Shown: one piece after another, positions 1 to 10,149 of the stretch
How the letters are laid out: every line of letters starts with the position of its first letter
How positions within the stretch are numbered: the first letter of the stretch is position 1
Assembly: GCA_949316235.1 (NCBI GenBank)
Contig: OX438752.1
Coordinates: forward strand, 320,001 to 384,000
Origin: Oegoconia quadripuncta
Taxonomy: Eukaryota > Arthropoda > Insecta > Lepidoptera > Autostichidae
Length of the DNA: 64,000 bases
Direction: 5' to 3'
Program-made: the position numbers and the translations under genes
Notes under the pieces: generated by a model
What the model saw: the letters and a program-made list of their open reading frames with translations, nothing else
Told to the model about the DNA's origin: nothing
Database searches by the model: none

Positions 1-46
1 ATTATGAGATATATTTCTATGCACGTTGTGTGTGTATATATCTCAC

Positions 47-322
47 GACGACCTGTTTGGTGTAGTGGTCGGAAACTCTGCTGCTATACCAATAGGTCGC
101 GGGTTCGAATCCCGCTAGGGACTTGTGTTTGTATGATGAATACAGACATGTGTTCCCGAGTTATGGATGTTTTACATTTATATATGTATTTCTTTCCAAA
201 AAAAAATGTAATTGTCTAGTTTATCAACCATTTGGTATCCATAATACCTACAAGCCTAGTTGCTTAGTGTGGAACTAGATGGCGCTGTGTGTATGTGTAA
301 AGTATTTATTTATATTTATAAA
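47..322 (+). mobile_element. SINE A, tRNA-derived, near-complete copy
   Basis: The head resembles a tRNA: an A-box-like TTTGGTGTAGTGG at about 58-70 and a perfect B box GGTTCGAATCC at 102-112. A conserved non-tRNA body follows (ACTAGATGGCGCTGTGTGTATG near the 3' end), then a TTTA-rich tail. About 17 full or partial copies recur on both strands (for example 19965, 35320, 41785, 50777, 51610). The repetition, not the tRNA fold, shows this is a SINE and not a tRNA gene. Confidence 0.85.
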
Positions 323-424
323 AAAAAAATAGCGGGGTGTATTGTGATGGTTGATCCATCTGGGCCATCAAGAAAGGGGGGATCAGAAATTTTCTGTTTC
401 GTCATACGAAAGGCCTGAAGGAGA

Positions 425-545
425 ACCTAACAGTATTTCACCTTATTCGCTTTTTGCCCTATACCTAGGTGTTATGCCTAGTATCATTTCCTCTTATTCG
501 CTTTCTGCCCTGTAGCTGATTTACCTTTTGATAGTTTAAATTTAC
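425..545. repeat. Degenerate ~50-bp repeat, TTATTCGCTTTYTGCCCT motif
   Basis: The motif TTATTCGCTTTTTGCCCT occurs at 443-460 and TTATTCGCTTTCTGCCCT at 494-511. Both are preceded by a related 'agtatttc/tatcatttc' stretch. The same motif returns at 2491-2510 and at 3235-3345, so the 3 kb share an unclassified repeat. Confidence 0.6.
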
Positions 546-583
546 AAGTCGTCAGACCAATTTATAAATCTAAATATACAATG

Positions 584-1004
584 TGATAGGGGTGGTACTT
601 CTAACCCGTTAAGGCTAAATACTACATCCAAATCCATCGACAAAAAAAATAATATGGGGGGTCCAGCCCCCTTCCCCCTAAATTTATGACCATTTTTATT
701 TTATTTTCAATGTACTGCGGCGCGCTCGATACTTTATGCGATATCAAAGGTTTCATACGTCGTAGAAACATGAACAAAATGGCAAACGGTACCTAATGAT
801 ACTGGCTAACTAATCAATTACTTTGTTTTGTATGTTTGAGATTATTTTGGTAAGAAAAAAAAATTATTACTTAATTATTTTGTGATTTAAAATCACTTTT
901 TTTATGTTTTCACGGATATGTTTTCAACACCCATATTATTTTTTTTGTCGATGATTTTGGATGTAGTACTGAGCCTTAACGGGTTAGAAGTACCACCCCT
1001 ATCA
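584..1004. mobile_element. MITE with ~75-bp terminal inverted repeats
   Basis: The left end begins TGATAGGGGTGGTACTTC and the right end is its reverse complement. The inverted match runs about 75 bp with a few differences, including an ACAAAAAAAATAATATGG block. The 421-bp element has no coding capacity. It sits beside the (AAAATC)n tail of a LINE-alpha copy. No target duplication is certain, so the superfamily is unassigned. Confidence 0.75.
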
Positions 1005-1108
1005 AAATCAAAATCAAAATCAAAATCAAAAAATGCTTTATTTTGTAGGTACACAGGGTACACTTAAAATAGTCAGATTTTACATTTCTAAAGCTACACA
1101 TCACATTC
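1005..1108 (-). mobile_element. LINE-alpha 3' end, short fragment
   Basis: On the minus strand this is the extreme 3' end of a non-LTR retrotransposon ending in a (GATTTT)n tail, seen here as CAAAATCAAAATC. The adjoining 'ctttattttgtaggtacaca' matches 2545-2950 and the opposite strand near 31450. Confidence 0.65.
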
Positions 1109-1114
1109 ACATTG

Positions 1115-1345
1115 TATATAACTCAAAGGTGACTGACAGTGATCTATCAACGCCCAGCCCAAACCACCGGACGGATCGGGCTGAAATTTGGCAGGCAGGT
1201 AGATGTTATGACGTTAGGCATCCGCTAAGAAAGGATTTTGATAAATTCTACCCCCAAGGGGATAAAATAGGGGATGAAAGTTTGTTGTTTGTATTTTGAT
1301 AAAATCTTCCACGCGGACGAAGTCGCGGGAGGAAAGCTATCCGTA
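1115..1345 (+). mobile_element. Family Q retroelement tail
   Basis: Contains CTATCAACGCCCAGCCCAAA, then a GGACGGATCGGGCTGAAATT stretch, and ends 'gcggacgaagtcgcgggaggaaagct'. The first part recurs at 45965-46035. Variants of the 'gaagccgcgggcagaaagctagt' end occur at 14800-14825 and 41185-41210. This type of untranslated LINE tail is common in lepidopteran genomes. No coding sequence. Confidence 0.55.
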
Positions 1346-1690
1346 ATAAGACCTGTAGTAATGTATGGATCGGAGTGTTGAATAGAATAGAATACATTTA
1401 TTCGTGGACCATGACACAAGTCACTTAACCTACATTATACACATACAATATAGAATACTGGGTTCGTATACAGTTAAAACTAATATCAGGACACGTGACC
1501 CATATCAGGGGCAGCGAAATGGTCCAGACTTAGCATGTACTGGGGTAGAAAACCATTGAGATACTCGTATGTGCGCATCGGCAATTCATGTTAGACCATG
1601 ACGAGGTAAATGACGAATGAGGAGGTAACGGCTAATAGAGATTGAAAGAAAAGGACGTACCGCGCCGACCACAAATAAATTGGGACCAGG
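1318..1690 (+). mobile_element. LINE RT remnant (RTE-like) split by another LINE tail
   Basis: The frame at about 1342-1380 reads VIRPVVMYGSECW, the short conserved stretch found near the C-terminus of RTE-type reverse transcriptases. It stops at 'gaatagaatagaatacattt' (1382), the reversed 3' tail of a second LINE that runs to about 1530. Sequence at about 1555-1690 again resembles the RTE C-terminal region. Heavily decayed. Confidence 0.45.
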
Positions 1691-2098
1691 TCAAAGTTAA
1701 AGTCAAAGTAAAAAAATATTTATTTCGTAGGATAAAGATTATCACTTGAAAACGTCACATTTTTTGTCATAATATTAAAATTATTGACATTTTTGCTCAT
1801 TCGCAAAGCAGATTCCCCAGAGAAGAACGAGCAAGAAACTCAAGGGTTGCTCTTTTAAATAAGTTTGGGTTACAATTATATTATATTGTATAATTAGGCT
1901 GAATATCGCCGAGCGGTCTATGCCCATGATTGCTTATCATCCAGATAGTCAGAAATTTTATAATAGCCTTTGGTAAATGATGTCTGTTTTATGATGGTTT
2001 TGAATTTATTTATAGGTAAATTTTGAATGTCCACTGGAACCTTATTATAAAAGCATAACATAACATACAAAAGGGTAACATAACATAATGATGACGAC
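1690..2098 (-). mobile_element. LINE-alpha C-terminus and 3' end
   Basis: Minus-strand translation gives FYNKVPVDIQNLPINKFKTI, then a YYKISDYLDD motif and a stop. This is a typical C-terminal tail of a CR1/Jockey-like reverse transcriptase. The 3' UTR carries 'gagaagaacgagcaagaaac' (reversed sense) and ends in an (ACTTTG)n-type tail at 1690-1712. Copies: 3828, 11619, 36585, 53925 and, on plus, 31110. Confidence 0.75.
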
Positions 2099-2484
2099 AA
2101 GTCGATGGACAGAAATATGTTATCGGTAGAGATAAGTGTTCTGTTTTGCTAATTTCAGTACGAAACGCTATAAAATGTAATAACACGAGATGGGAATACG
2201 TTCATCCTCTCGGAGATTAAAAGGCGTGTTGATTTACGACGGTCGGTGTAGTGCGGCTTCTTACCCGACATCCGTCAGTTCGCTCACGTTGAAGCGCTTT
2301 GAGTTATTATGATGTTCATACACGTATGTTATTAAATTATTTATATCCGTCTAGTAGGTATTTACGTATTATATTAGCACTCGTGGTTTGTTACGCTTGA
2401 ATTATTGCGAGTGCCGTTTTTGAATTATTCACATTTCGTTCAATTTTGTCCTATAAATGCTTTTACCTAATAACAAGTGCTCTA
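2099..2484. other. No recognised feature
   Basis: AT-rich sequence without a supported exon, RNA or repeat. No inverted ends or family match seen within the window. Confidence 0.5.
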
Positions 2485-2511
2485 CATAATAGCATTTCGC
2501 TTTTTGCCCTA

Positions 2512-3062
2512 GTCAAAGTCAAAGTCAAAGTCAAAGTCAAAAATGCTTAATTTTGTAGGTAGTTTAATTTTAGGTAGGTAGGTATTTTAACCGCTTCCGT
2601 GGCTCAATGTAAACAACATTGGGTTTACGATTCGGAGGTCGCGGGTTCGATCCCCAGCGGGGTACATGTTTAAGTACTCGGTTTGGTTGGTGGTAGGGCA
2701 TTTTAAATGTCCGTCTGGCTAGCTACCACTATCTTATCTAAATCTGCCGCCAAGCAGCAATGTTAATAGCATTGTTGTGTACCGGTTGTCAGAGATAAGA
2801 TAGCCAGTCCCCCAAATGTGTTGGGGTTTCCGGGTCAGTGCGCTTCCACCTTCGACCTCATCTTCACTTAACATCAGGTGTAATTGAGGTCAAGTACGAA
2901 CCCGTCGTGCATAAAAAAAAAAAAAGGTACACGGAGTACACTTAAAATAGTCAATTTTACATTTTTTAAGCTACTGCTTGTTCAAAATGCAATTTTCCCC
3001 TGAGAAGAACAAGCAAGAAACTCGAAGGGTTGCTCCTTATTTAAACCTATATTACTTTGTCC
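2512..3062 (-). mobile_element. LINE-alpha 3' end interrupted by SINE B
   Basis: The (CAAAGT)n tail at 2514-2543 and 'aatgcttaattttgtaggta' lead into a SINE B (2589-2926). The LINE then resumes at 'ggtacacggagtacac' and continues to 'gagaagaacaagcaagaaac' near 3025. The uninterrupted junction is visible at 31440-31500 (opposite strand) and 1045-1070, so the SINE is the younger insertion. Confidence 0.7.
2589..2926 (+). mobile_element. SINE B, tRNA-derived, full-length
   Basis: Head CCGCTTCCGTGGCTCAATG, B box GGTTCGATCCC, body with ATCTTATCTAAATCTGCCGC and CACTTAACATCAGGTGTAAT, then an A tail. About 340 bp. At least 22 copies or pieces are in the window, making it the most abundant family here. 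Confidence 0.88.
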
Positions 3063-3235
3063 AATAGAAAGAAAGAAACTGTTTATTCGCCACTTCGACA
3101 CATATACAACAATTGTTAGGCAAGTAAAATAACAGAACACTCAGATAAGTGTCGCAGTAGCGAAAGGGAACGACTCAGCTAAATGCTGAGCTTATAAGAG
3201 CTCAGCGCTGGTTTACTGTCGCACCCATTCGAATA
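3062..3235 (-). mobile_element. LINE 3' end (family J)
   Basis: Begins 'aatagaaagaaagaaactgtttattcg', the reverse of a 3' tail ending in TTTCTTTC. Includes 'ctcagcgctggtttactgtcgcaccc', related to 10505-10560 ('ccagcgctgtcaattgcc') on the other strand and to 57150-57200. Non-coding. Confidence 0.5.
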
Positions 3236-3345
3236 GCATTTCGCTTAATTCGCTTTTTGCCCTATAAGTGATTTCTTTAGTAGCATTTCATCTTATTCGC
3301 TTTCTGCCCTATTGGTGATTTGCCTAACAGCATTTCGCCTTTTCG
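3235..3345. repeat. Second cluster of the TTCGCTTTYTGCCCT repeat
   Basis: Three imperfect units at about 3235-3265, 3285-3310 and 3325-3345, each with an 'agcatttc' lead. Same repeat as 425-545. Confidence 0.6.
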
Positions 3346-3827
3346 TGAATTCGCTACTATATCGAAGCTATAAAGTGACAGTTTAAAAAACACTCGGAAC
3401 ACAACAGTCGTCTTCCAAATAAAACTAACCAACATCTTCGAAACGGCTTACCCAATTTTCATGAAACATGGCTAATGACCTTAATTTTTAAAATAAAATC
3501 TCACCCAAATCGGACAACCCATTACTGAGATAAATCCGGACAAGACACTTAACACAGAACGCAGTCAAACTCATAACGGCCGTCGTTTCTTGTCGGTTAG
3601 CACCAAACGTTATCCGTCTGCATTATTAGCTATAGAGCGCTGTAAAAACTATGACATATTGTACTTTACTATGGAACACGAGACTATTACGTAATAAAAT
3701 ATATGTGGCGATAATCCGACCACAATAAACCTGCAAGATCCAGGGCCGTACGTAGGGAGGGAGGGCGGAGGGCCCTAGCTAACGTTTATTGCTCGTGGGT
3801 ACTACCAGTACTTTCGCGTTTATAATA
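3346..3827. other. Decayed repeat sequence, no gene
   Basis: Phrases such as 'ttcatgaaacatggctaatgacc' and 'aaatcggacaacccattactgag' resemble untranslated LINE tails ('cgaaatcggtcaagccg' near 38840). No frame or RNA is supported. Confidence 0.4.
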
Positions 3828-4168
3828 TTAAAATCAAAATCAAAAATCAAAAATGTTTTTATTTCGTAAGTTATAAGAATAACATTTGAAATCGTCATGA
3901 CATACAGTTATCGCTCATTCACTAGGCAGTCTCCCCAGAGAAGAACGAGCAAGAAACTCAGGGGTTGCTCTTTTTAAATAAGTAATTTATGATTCGACAA
4001 AGAAAAATAAGAATAAAATATACTGGATAATGGCGAGCGGTTCATGTCCACGCATTCTTATCATCCAGATAGTCAGAAATTTTATAATAGCCTTTGGCAC
4101 ATAGTTTCCGTTTAATGGTTGTTTCAAATTTATTCAAAGGCAAATTTTGAATATATTAGTTGGAATAG
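3828..4168 (-). mobile_element. LINE-alpha 3' end and C-terminus
   Basis: Starts with the (CAAAAT)n tail, then 'tttatttcgtaagttataag', the 'gagaagaacgagcaagaaac' block near 3940, and a C-terminal coding remnant (YYKIS-type) up to about 4160. Frame is degenerate. Confidence 0.7.
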
Positions 4169-4169
4169 T

Positions 4170-4440
4170 TTATCATCAGCCCGTAAACATCCCACTGCAG
4201 GGATATAGGCCTTCCCTCGAGGGAGTACGGCCCATAGTCCACCACGCTGGCCCAATGCGGGTTGGGGACTTCACACGCCTTTGAATTTTTATTTCCCAGG
4301 CATGCTTCCTCACGATGGTTTCCTTCACCGTTTAAGAGCTTTCGGATAAGTAATTGAATTAAATTTAAAAGCTCATTGGTACATGGGCTGTTTGGGAATC
4401 GAACTCGGGCCTCCCAAATTGGGAGCCACCTACGCTCCTT
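4170..4440 (-). mobile_element. SINE G, tRNA-derived
   Basis: On the minus strand the head reads 'ggtggctcccaatttgggag' with a B-box-like GAGTTCGATTCCC, then 'caatgagcttttaaatttaatt', and ends 'cctgcagtgggatgtttacg'. Related copies: 5067-5372 and 13946-14097. Confidence 0.7.
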
Positions 4441-5066
4441 TTGCCCTTTAGTTTAGCTTTAAGAACTCAAATAGTTTTCTTATCGCCATCCTAATTTAGG
4501 AGGTCCGAGGGTCTTAATTCGGCTCTGGATATGTCGAAGACAACACGAAATTCACCGCACCGCACCGCACCTGAGTCGTACTCAGCGCGACGTAATCTCC
4601 ACATACCTCTGTGTGGGATTAGTGCCCTTTAACGTCAAGTGGGACGTCTTTATGGCCTAACGCATACCAGCTCGATAACGTGGACCACCTGCGTTTCTGG
4701 AAAGTTTGATGTTGTATACAACACGTATAGTATACAGTATAGGCATTAGAATTACAAGACGGATAGCACAAAATCGTATAAGCTCATTCTGACTGCGGAT
4801 CCTTTATCAGATTACTTGACCTCTAGTTAGGTTTCGCTACCAAAATAATATGTATAATATTAAGTAATAATTTTGCTTGTCAGATACTGGCGAACTGTCG
4901 GTGACACCTATTTTATCTCAAGAAGTTCTCGAGTTGAACTTTGGTAGAGTCATATTAGAAGTTGCTTATCCACATCACAGTTTAAAGAATAATGCTGAGT
5001 TAGACTGTCAGTGCACGAACCCATCGGTGAGTAAGTCTTGCTTGGTGTATTTAATGTTATTATTTT
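4441..5066. other. No recognised feature
   Basis: Includes a short CACCG run at 4555-4572. The open frame starting at 4877 has no recognisable motif and runs into SINE G, so it is not called. Confidence 0.5.
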
Positions 5067-5372
5067 TGAGCGTCGGTGGCTCCCAATTTTGGAGGTCCGG
5101 GATCGTTTCCCAGGCAGGCCAAGTACCAATGCGTTTTTAAATTTAATTTAATTACTTATGTGCAATTATCCGACTGCTCTTAACCGGTGAACGAAAACAT
5201 CGTGAGGTAACCTGCATGCCTGAGAAATAAAAATTTAAAGGCATGTGAAATCCCCGACCCGCGTGGTTGACTTTGGCCCATGCTCCCTCATATACGAGAG
5301 AAGGAAAATATCCCTGCAGTGGGATGTTTACGGGCTGATGATGGTGATGATGATTTATTTTCTATCTTATTT
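5067..5372 (+). mobile_element. SINE G, full copy
   Basis: Head GAGCGTCGGTGGCTCCC; body with 'cgaaaacatcgtgaggtaacctgcatgcctgag'; ends 'gcagtgggatgtttacgggctgatgatggtgatgatga'. The opposite orientation at 4170-4440 gives an inverted pair about 630 bp apart. Confidence 0.7.
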
Positions 5373-5644
5373 ACGTAGCGTTTATTGTTTGTTTTCTTCT
5401 ATTTTGGTTTAGCTTTTAAATAACCTTGAGTACGGATAGAATGAACTGAAAAGCATGAAGCAAATTATAAAAACGCTCAATTAAACATCATTGACTTAGA
5501 CCTCAGCTCATGATGATCATACATAGCAGACATCTAGCGTCTCCCAATACGCCTGTGACATCACCGGGGAATGGAAACAATGACAGTATATCTTATATCA
5601 AACAGATGTCCTTTAAGAAAAACTACCACCTTCTTCTTCTTCAA

Positions 5645-6085
5645 TTTAAGAGCTATGCTATTGTCGGTGGAGTAACGACCATGTCTCTCTACTTTCCGCC
5701 CTCGTTTTAACCTCTTGGTACGACACGACATTCACCTTTCCTTTCACTTGATCAAAGTAATTACGCCTAGGTCTTCCCCTTCCTCTCTTTCCTTGAATCT
5801 TTCCCTCAATTATGTTCTTCAAAAAAGTATCGTGTCGTATCAAGTGACCTATCATCTTTCCTCTTCGGTTCTCAACTGTGGCTAACAGGCATCTCTTCTC
5901 CTTTGCCATCATTAACACCTCTTCATTTGTTCTCTTCTCGGTCCAGCTTATTCCCTCCATTCGTCTCCAGCACCACATCTCTAACCTTTCCCTATCCCTT
6001 TGTGTTAATGTCCATGTCTCACAGCCGTATAAAGCTATACTCCATACATAGCATTTTATCAGTCGCTTTCTAGCTTTTTTGCTTA
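5645..6085 (-). pseudogene. LINE-epsilon RT C-terminal remnant (RTE-like)
   Basis: The minus frame contains EMWCWRRMEGISWTEKRTNE (first residue is upstream of the longest open segment), then IGHLIRHDTFLKNIIEGKIQ, GKRGRGRPRR and ETWSLLHRQ. This order (WCWRRM, GH-RHD, GKRGRGRPR) is typical of the C-terminal part of lepidopteran RTE-like reverse transcriptases. Upstream plus-strand text at 6000-6050 encodes the preceding YGCETWTLTQRD on minus. There is no endonuclease or catalytic YADD region, so it is a 5'-truncated dead copy. Confidence 0.75.
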
Positions 6086-6108
6086 TTTTAGCTTTACTAC
6101 CACCTTAC

Positions 6109-6384
6109 TTTGAATAAAATATCCGACTTCGGAGACCTCACCTCGGAACCCTTCACAGCTACATTTACGACGTATTTCCATTGGACGCCAGCTCCCCGGG
6201 GCCCCACGTGATCCGGTGGAACAAATACTTCGTTTACGCTATGTACTCCTGGTAATGTCGGCTCGCGAGTGTCAACCCTCCCGGGCGCGATATCATTCCG
6301 GGGTCGTCTAGTCCCGGGACAATCACTTAGCTCCACTCTATTAGATTCGGGTAGCTTGCGAGTGAAAGATATATATCGCTCCAC
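6109..6384 (-). CDS. Candidate coding exon, unidentified protein
   Basis: Not recognised. The minus frame is open for about 92 residues, GC-richer than its surroundings, and reads like a folded domain: ELSDCPGTRRPRNDIAPGRV, then SVNEVFVPPDHVGPRGAGVQ and WKYVVNVAVKG near the end. It stops being open just after a consensus 5' splice donor, AAA|GTAAGG, with the exon edge at 6109. The 5' boundary is uncertain: an ATG at 6384 or an acceptor such as CGCAAG about 30 bp downstream. LINE-epsilon follows in the putative intron. It could be an exon of a secreted or receptor protein, or an unfamiliar transposon product. No paralogue is seen in the window. Confidence 0.4.
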
Positions 6385-6572
6385 GAGACTATTTCACACT
6401 TTATATCTCTATAATCACTGGCATACGGTTCAATTCGAATTCGAAAAAACGTAACATAGTCTATCATAAAGGGTTTCTCATTGAGTATGTCGGAAATTTT
6501 GGAACGTCGTCTTTCGAAATTCGAAAAGGTGATAGCTGTCAAACTTAATTTTAACCACAGAAACCTTACTAT
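6385..6572. other. No recognised feature
   Basis: AT-rich spacer between the exon candidate and the retroposon; nothing supported. Confidence 0.4.
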
Positions 6573-6991
6573 TCACCATCGTGTGGCTTTTTGGCGGGAT
6601 CTCGACGAGTGAAGTTGCATTTTTCTTTATAATTCTTATAATTTGTGCATTTTGACTTTTGAAGCTTAATAATGGCAGAATATTGTGCAGCAAACGTTAG
6701 TGATGGTATACAAGTGAAGGGAAGTGTAAATTAAAGTACGTAACGAAGCTTTCGGATTCCCACAAGAAGCCGTCAAAATCTTTTGTAAAGCATTCTGCCA
6801 GTTTACTGAAGAATGGCGTGACCGTGACTACACACTATATACGCCATGTATACGACGAATTACTTGTTTTGACTGAGACTGACTAATAAATTTAAGAAAT
6901 AAGAGAAATAAGACATGGCTGTATGGGCTTGGATCCCTTTGCCTCTTCCGAAAGGAGTGACTAAAACGAAAAAAAAAATCACCATCGTGTG
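6573..6991 (+). mobile_element. Retroposed mRNA-like element (family O) with 13-bp TSD
   Basis: The 393-bp unit at 6586-6978 is flanked by identical TCACCATCGTGTG (6573-6585 and 6979-6991). It begins with a 5'-TOP-like GCTTTTTGGCGGGATC and ends in an A run. An ATG opens MAEYCAANVSDGIQVKG before stops. This is what a retroposed cellular mRNA, or a SINE without a tRNA head, looks like. A second copy lies at 57749-58125 and starts at the same place. Confidence 0.7.
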
Positions 6992-7759
6992 AAGGTTCGC
7001 CAAATGTTTAGTTGTATGCCGTTTCCTGAAGGTATTTTTTTTATTGGACTTGGTTTGGACATTGCTGTGCGCTTCGATCAATTGGCGACTAATATATTGG
7101 AATGAATTTGCTTACGTGACTTCCGACTAATGGTCTTTTACACTTTATGACATTTTTAAAAACATTCTGATCTCGATGGAGTGCTGTAATTATTTGATGT
7201 CAAGTATGACAAAATGGCCGCCATCTGCCATATTGGATTAATCATGACATATTATGCGCTAATGTCATAGCGTATATATTGTCATACAGGACAATAGCAC
7301 GAATCTAGCGATAGCGCATTTTTCCAAATTGGCTGAGGCCTTTATATACATAATACTTCTTTGAGCCTCACCGTAGTCGAGTAAACTAATTATAAATATA
7401 TAGTTAATATGAACTAACTCCTCCAAAGCTCTATCGTTCGTAGTCCCATCACAGCTACTGAACAAAAGAGTATCTTCGCTCCATTGCGTTCTTAAGTCAA
7501 TCTTTCAGTAATGCACTGCGCTATATATTGTGTACATCTCTGTACCAAAAATATCAATCACTCATTCTGCGCAAGGTTACTCTCTACTACTCTACATTAT
7601 TAAGTTCAGTTCAGCCCTCACTGTTCGCTTTGTTCGTGGCTATCTCCGAAATTGCATGGAAACAAATTGAACACTTCTCTCAAACAATACAATGGACATT
7701 GGACACTTTATTTGTAACTTTGATGTAAAATAAATACCTACATTTCTTTGATTGATTTC
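6992..7759. other. No recognised feature
   Basis: Mixed AT-rich sequence with some short open frames, none with a motif. No repeat match seen in the window. Confidence 0.45.
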
Positions 7760-8100
7760 AACCGCCTCCGTGGCTCAATGTAAACAACATTGGGTTTACG
7801 ATTATTCGGAGGTCGCGAGTTCTATCTCCAGCGGGGTACATGTTTAAGTACTCGGTTTGGTTGGTGGTAGAGCATTTTAAAAATGCCCGCCTGGCTGTTG
7901 CCACCATCTTATCTAAATCTGCCGCCAAGTAGCAATGTTAATAGCACTGTTGTGTTCCGGTTGTCAGAGATAAGATAGCCAGTGCCCCAACCAAATGTGT
8001 TGGGGTTTCCGGGTCAGTACGCTTCCATCTTCAACCTCATCTTCACTTAACATCAAGTGTGATTGAGGTCAAGTACGAACCCGTCGTGCATAAAAAAAAA
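7760..8100 (+). mobile_element. SINE B, full-length
   Basis: Head CCGCCTCCGTGGCTCAATG, body and 3' end as in the copy at 2589, A tail at 8091-8099. The B box is decayed to GAGTTCTATCTCC. Confidence 0.85.
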
Positions 8101-8159
8101 GATTAGATTGACAAAATCGACAATAAAACAGATATACTCTGCTGGTCTACTATTCTTTC

Positions 8160-8520
8160 CTTCATTTGTACATAATCCTAGCTTCTCACTAGCTCTTCTA
8201 TCCTAGTACCTTCTTAGCGAGTATGTCAAAAACATCAATTTCCTGAAGACCCAGAACGTGGCCACGCATACTGCATTGACTGTGGCATTGTAGAGGTCCT
8301 GTTGGCGTCGAAGTGTCGGGACAAACCGGGCAGCATGGAAGATGCCCCATAGTATGTGGTGTGTCCCCGCACATACACCGGTTACCGTCGGTGTAGCCGT
8401 ACTTGTTCTCTCGGCATCTACTGACCCCGGTACGCAGTCTGCTGAGAGACTTCCATGAGGGCCACGAAGGAATTTCTCTGCTGGTGTTATAAAGGTCAGT
8501 CAGAGAGCTCTTTTTACAAG
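8160..8520 (-). pseudogene. LINE-zeta C-terminal zinc-knuckle remnant
   Basis: The minus frame gives NRCMCGDTPHTMGHLPCCPV, a C-x-C-G...T-M-x-H-L-x-x-C pattern found at the C-terminal end of some LINE proteins after the RT domain. It ends a short way after. Related remnant: 27149-27483. Confidence 0.6.
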
Positions 8521-8524
8521 TTGA

Positions 8525-8690
8525 CGTGAGGTTTTTTTTTTTCTTATATGAGAGGACGGCAAACGAGTATGCGGGTCACCTGATGGAAAGCAATCACGGT
8601 CGCCCATGGACACCCGCAACACCAAAAGGGTCACAGGTGCGTTGCCGGCCTTTGAGGAAGGTTTCGGGGCAAACTATTCCCGCTTCCGCT
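8525..8690 (-). mobile_element. LINE-gamma 3' end
   Basis: The minus strand encodes the terminal VAGVHGR-like segment ('gttgcgggtgtccatgggcg') and has a CATATAAGAAAAAAAA tail. Other copies: 26690 (+), 27660 (-), 43735 (+). Confidence 0.7.
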
Positions 8691-9221
8691 TGCTTGCCGT
8701 AAAGAGGTTGTCGTCGTCCTTTTTCTTGGTGCAGTTTTTTAAAGGAGGCAGCGATTATTACAAGGAAGTAGACAATTACAACACTGTAAAGTATCCACCT
8801 ATGGAAATTTAGTGATGGTTTTTAAGGCAGATGACAAACGCCTTTCCTTTTGTTCCTAATTTTGGGTCGACCTTATTTACTAACAAGATACGAGTCTTTC
8901 TTCCGCCAATGAACGGCGCCGGCCGATGGCCAGCGAATACATAGCAAACGTAATATCATGCAGTAATACAACGCTGGATTAAGTTTTCACTTAGGCAAAT
9001 ATCAAATGTCCAATGTCGTGTATACTTTAGGCACACTCGTCATACATGATACAGTTGTGAGGATTATTACTGTAAATCTTCCTATGAAGTTGCATAACTG
9101 TCGAAATTAAACTGCTAGAGTTATGATACTGTGAAATACGGATATGCGGATAGGAATGACGAAATAATAATGGTTACGTTTTTGCTATTTGTCTATATTT
9201 ATGTATGTATGTATTTATATC
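8691..9221. other. No recognised feature
   Basis: No supported gene, RNA or repeat family in this stretch. Confidence 0.45.
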
Positions 9222-9445
9222 AGGTTAACGCTTTCAATCACACCTGATATTATGATATGACTGGCTATCTTACCTCAAACACCTGGGACACAACAATGCT
9301 ATCACCATTGCTGTTTGGTTACAAACTTAGATATGAAGCTGGTAGCAGGCCAGGCGGACAATTAAAAATCCACCACCATCCAAAGCGAGTGTTCTGCTGG
9401 GAATTTCAACCACAAAACTTATACGTTTACATTGAGTCACGCACG
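9222..9445 (-). mobile_element. SINE B, strongly diverged
   Basis: Retains 'tcaatcacacctgatatta', 'ctggctatcttacctc', 'cacaacaatgctat' and 'cattgagtcacg' in the right reversed order, with many substitutions. It is older than most SINE B copies here. Confidence 0.65.
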
Positions 9446-9839
9446 CAGTTGATTTACTGAGCACCTTTAATACACTGTGTGCTATTGGGCCGACAAACTG
9501 TGTTGGTGTAATTATCTCTAGAATCACTGAACTTCTGTTCGAAGGAAGTTTTCGCGAAAACACGCCACTTAGCTTGTTTATTGACTGACCTTTATCGAGC
9601 TAGTGGCACAAGGCGCAAACTGTTTAACAACCTGCGATAACACCCGTTCGTTGTAAATGCCCTTATTTGTCTCTTATCTGTCTTATCCGTTAATTCAACA
9701 ATGCCGACTGTGAATTTTGTTTGCTTTTTTATAAAGGTTAATGTACTGGTCGGTCACAGTGAAGTAAAGAACACATATACGCTTCAAAAGTCAATCGCAT
9801 TTGGTTCGACGGTTTGGTTGGTATAGGGCTTTATTAACT

Positions 9840-9990
9840 CCCGACGAAAACGGCCTTCTGTGTGTGTTCAGTCTTTGTCCGGACGTATCTCAGTAACGCG
9901 CAGTTCGATTTTAATGCGGTTTTATTATCAAAGGATCGAATTGTCGGGAATCAATGGATTGCCCGGACTCTGTTTCGAAAACTTCGGCAT
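9840..9990 (+). mobile_element. Family I retroelement tail
   Basis: 'cccgacgaaaacggc...gtgtgttcagtctttgtccggacgtatctcagtaacgcg', then a TTTAATGCGGTTTT box. The order recurs at 39350, 40385, 47085 and 60625. Non-coding; probably an untranslated LINE or SINE tail. Confidence 0.5.
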
Positions 9991-10127
9991 TTTATTTCTT
10001 ATGTTAAGTAATATAGTTGGTATAAATGCCTCAGATAACATAATTTTGAACTAGATGTGAACCAAGTAGCGGTGGCTGGTAAGGTATGGTTGACAGGTCT
10101 GCACATTGAACATGAATATGGTTTAAT

Positions 10128-10149
10128 CCCCCCCCCCCCCCCCCCCCCC
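10128..10149. repeat. Poly-C tract
   Basis: A run of 22 C followed by ACACACA. The length may be unreliable in sequencing. Confidence 0.9.

Noticed and set aside
47..120. Functional tRNA genes in the SINE heads (here and at ~16 similar places)
   Set aside because: B boxes are good, but the same non-tRNA body follows every copy and anticodon/acceptor stems do not close, so they are SINE heads.
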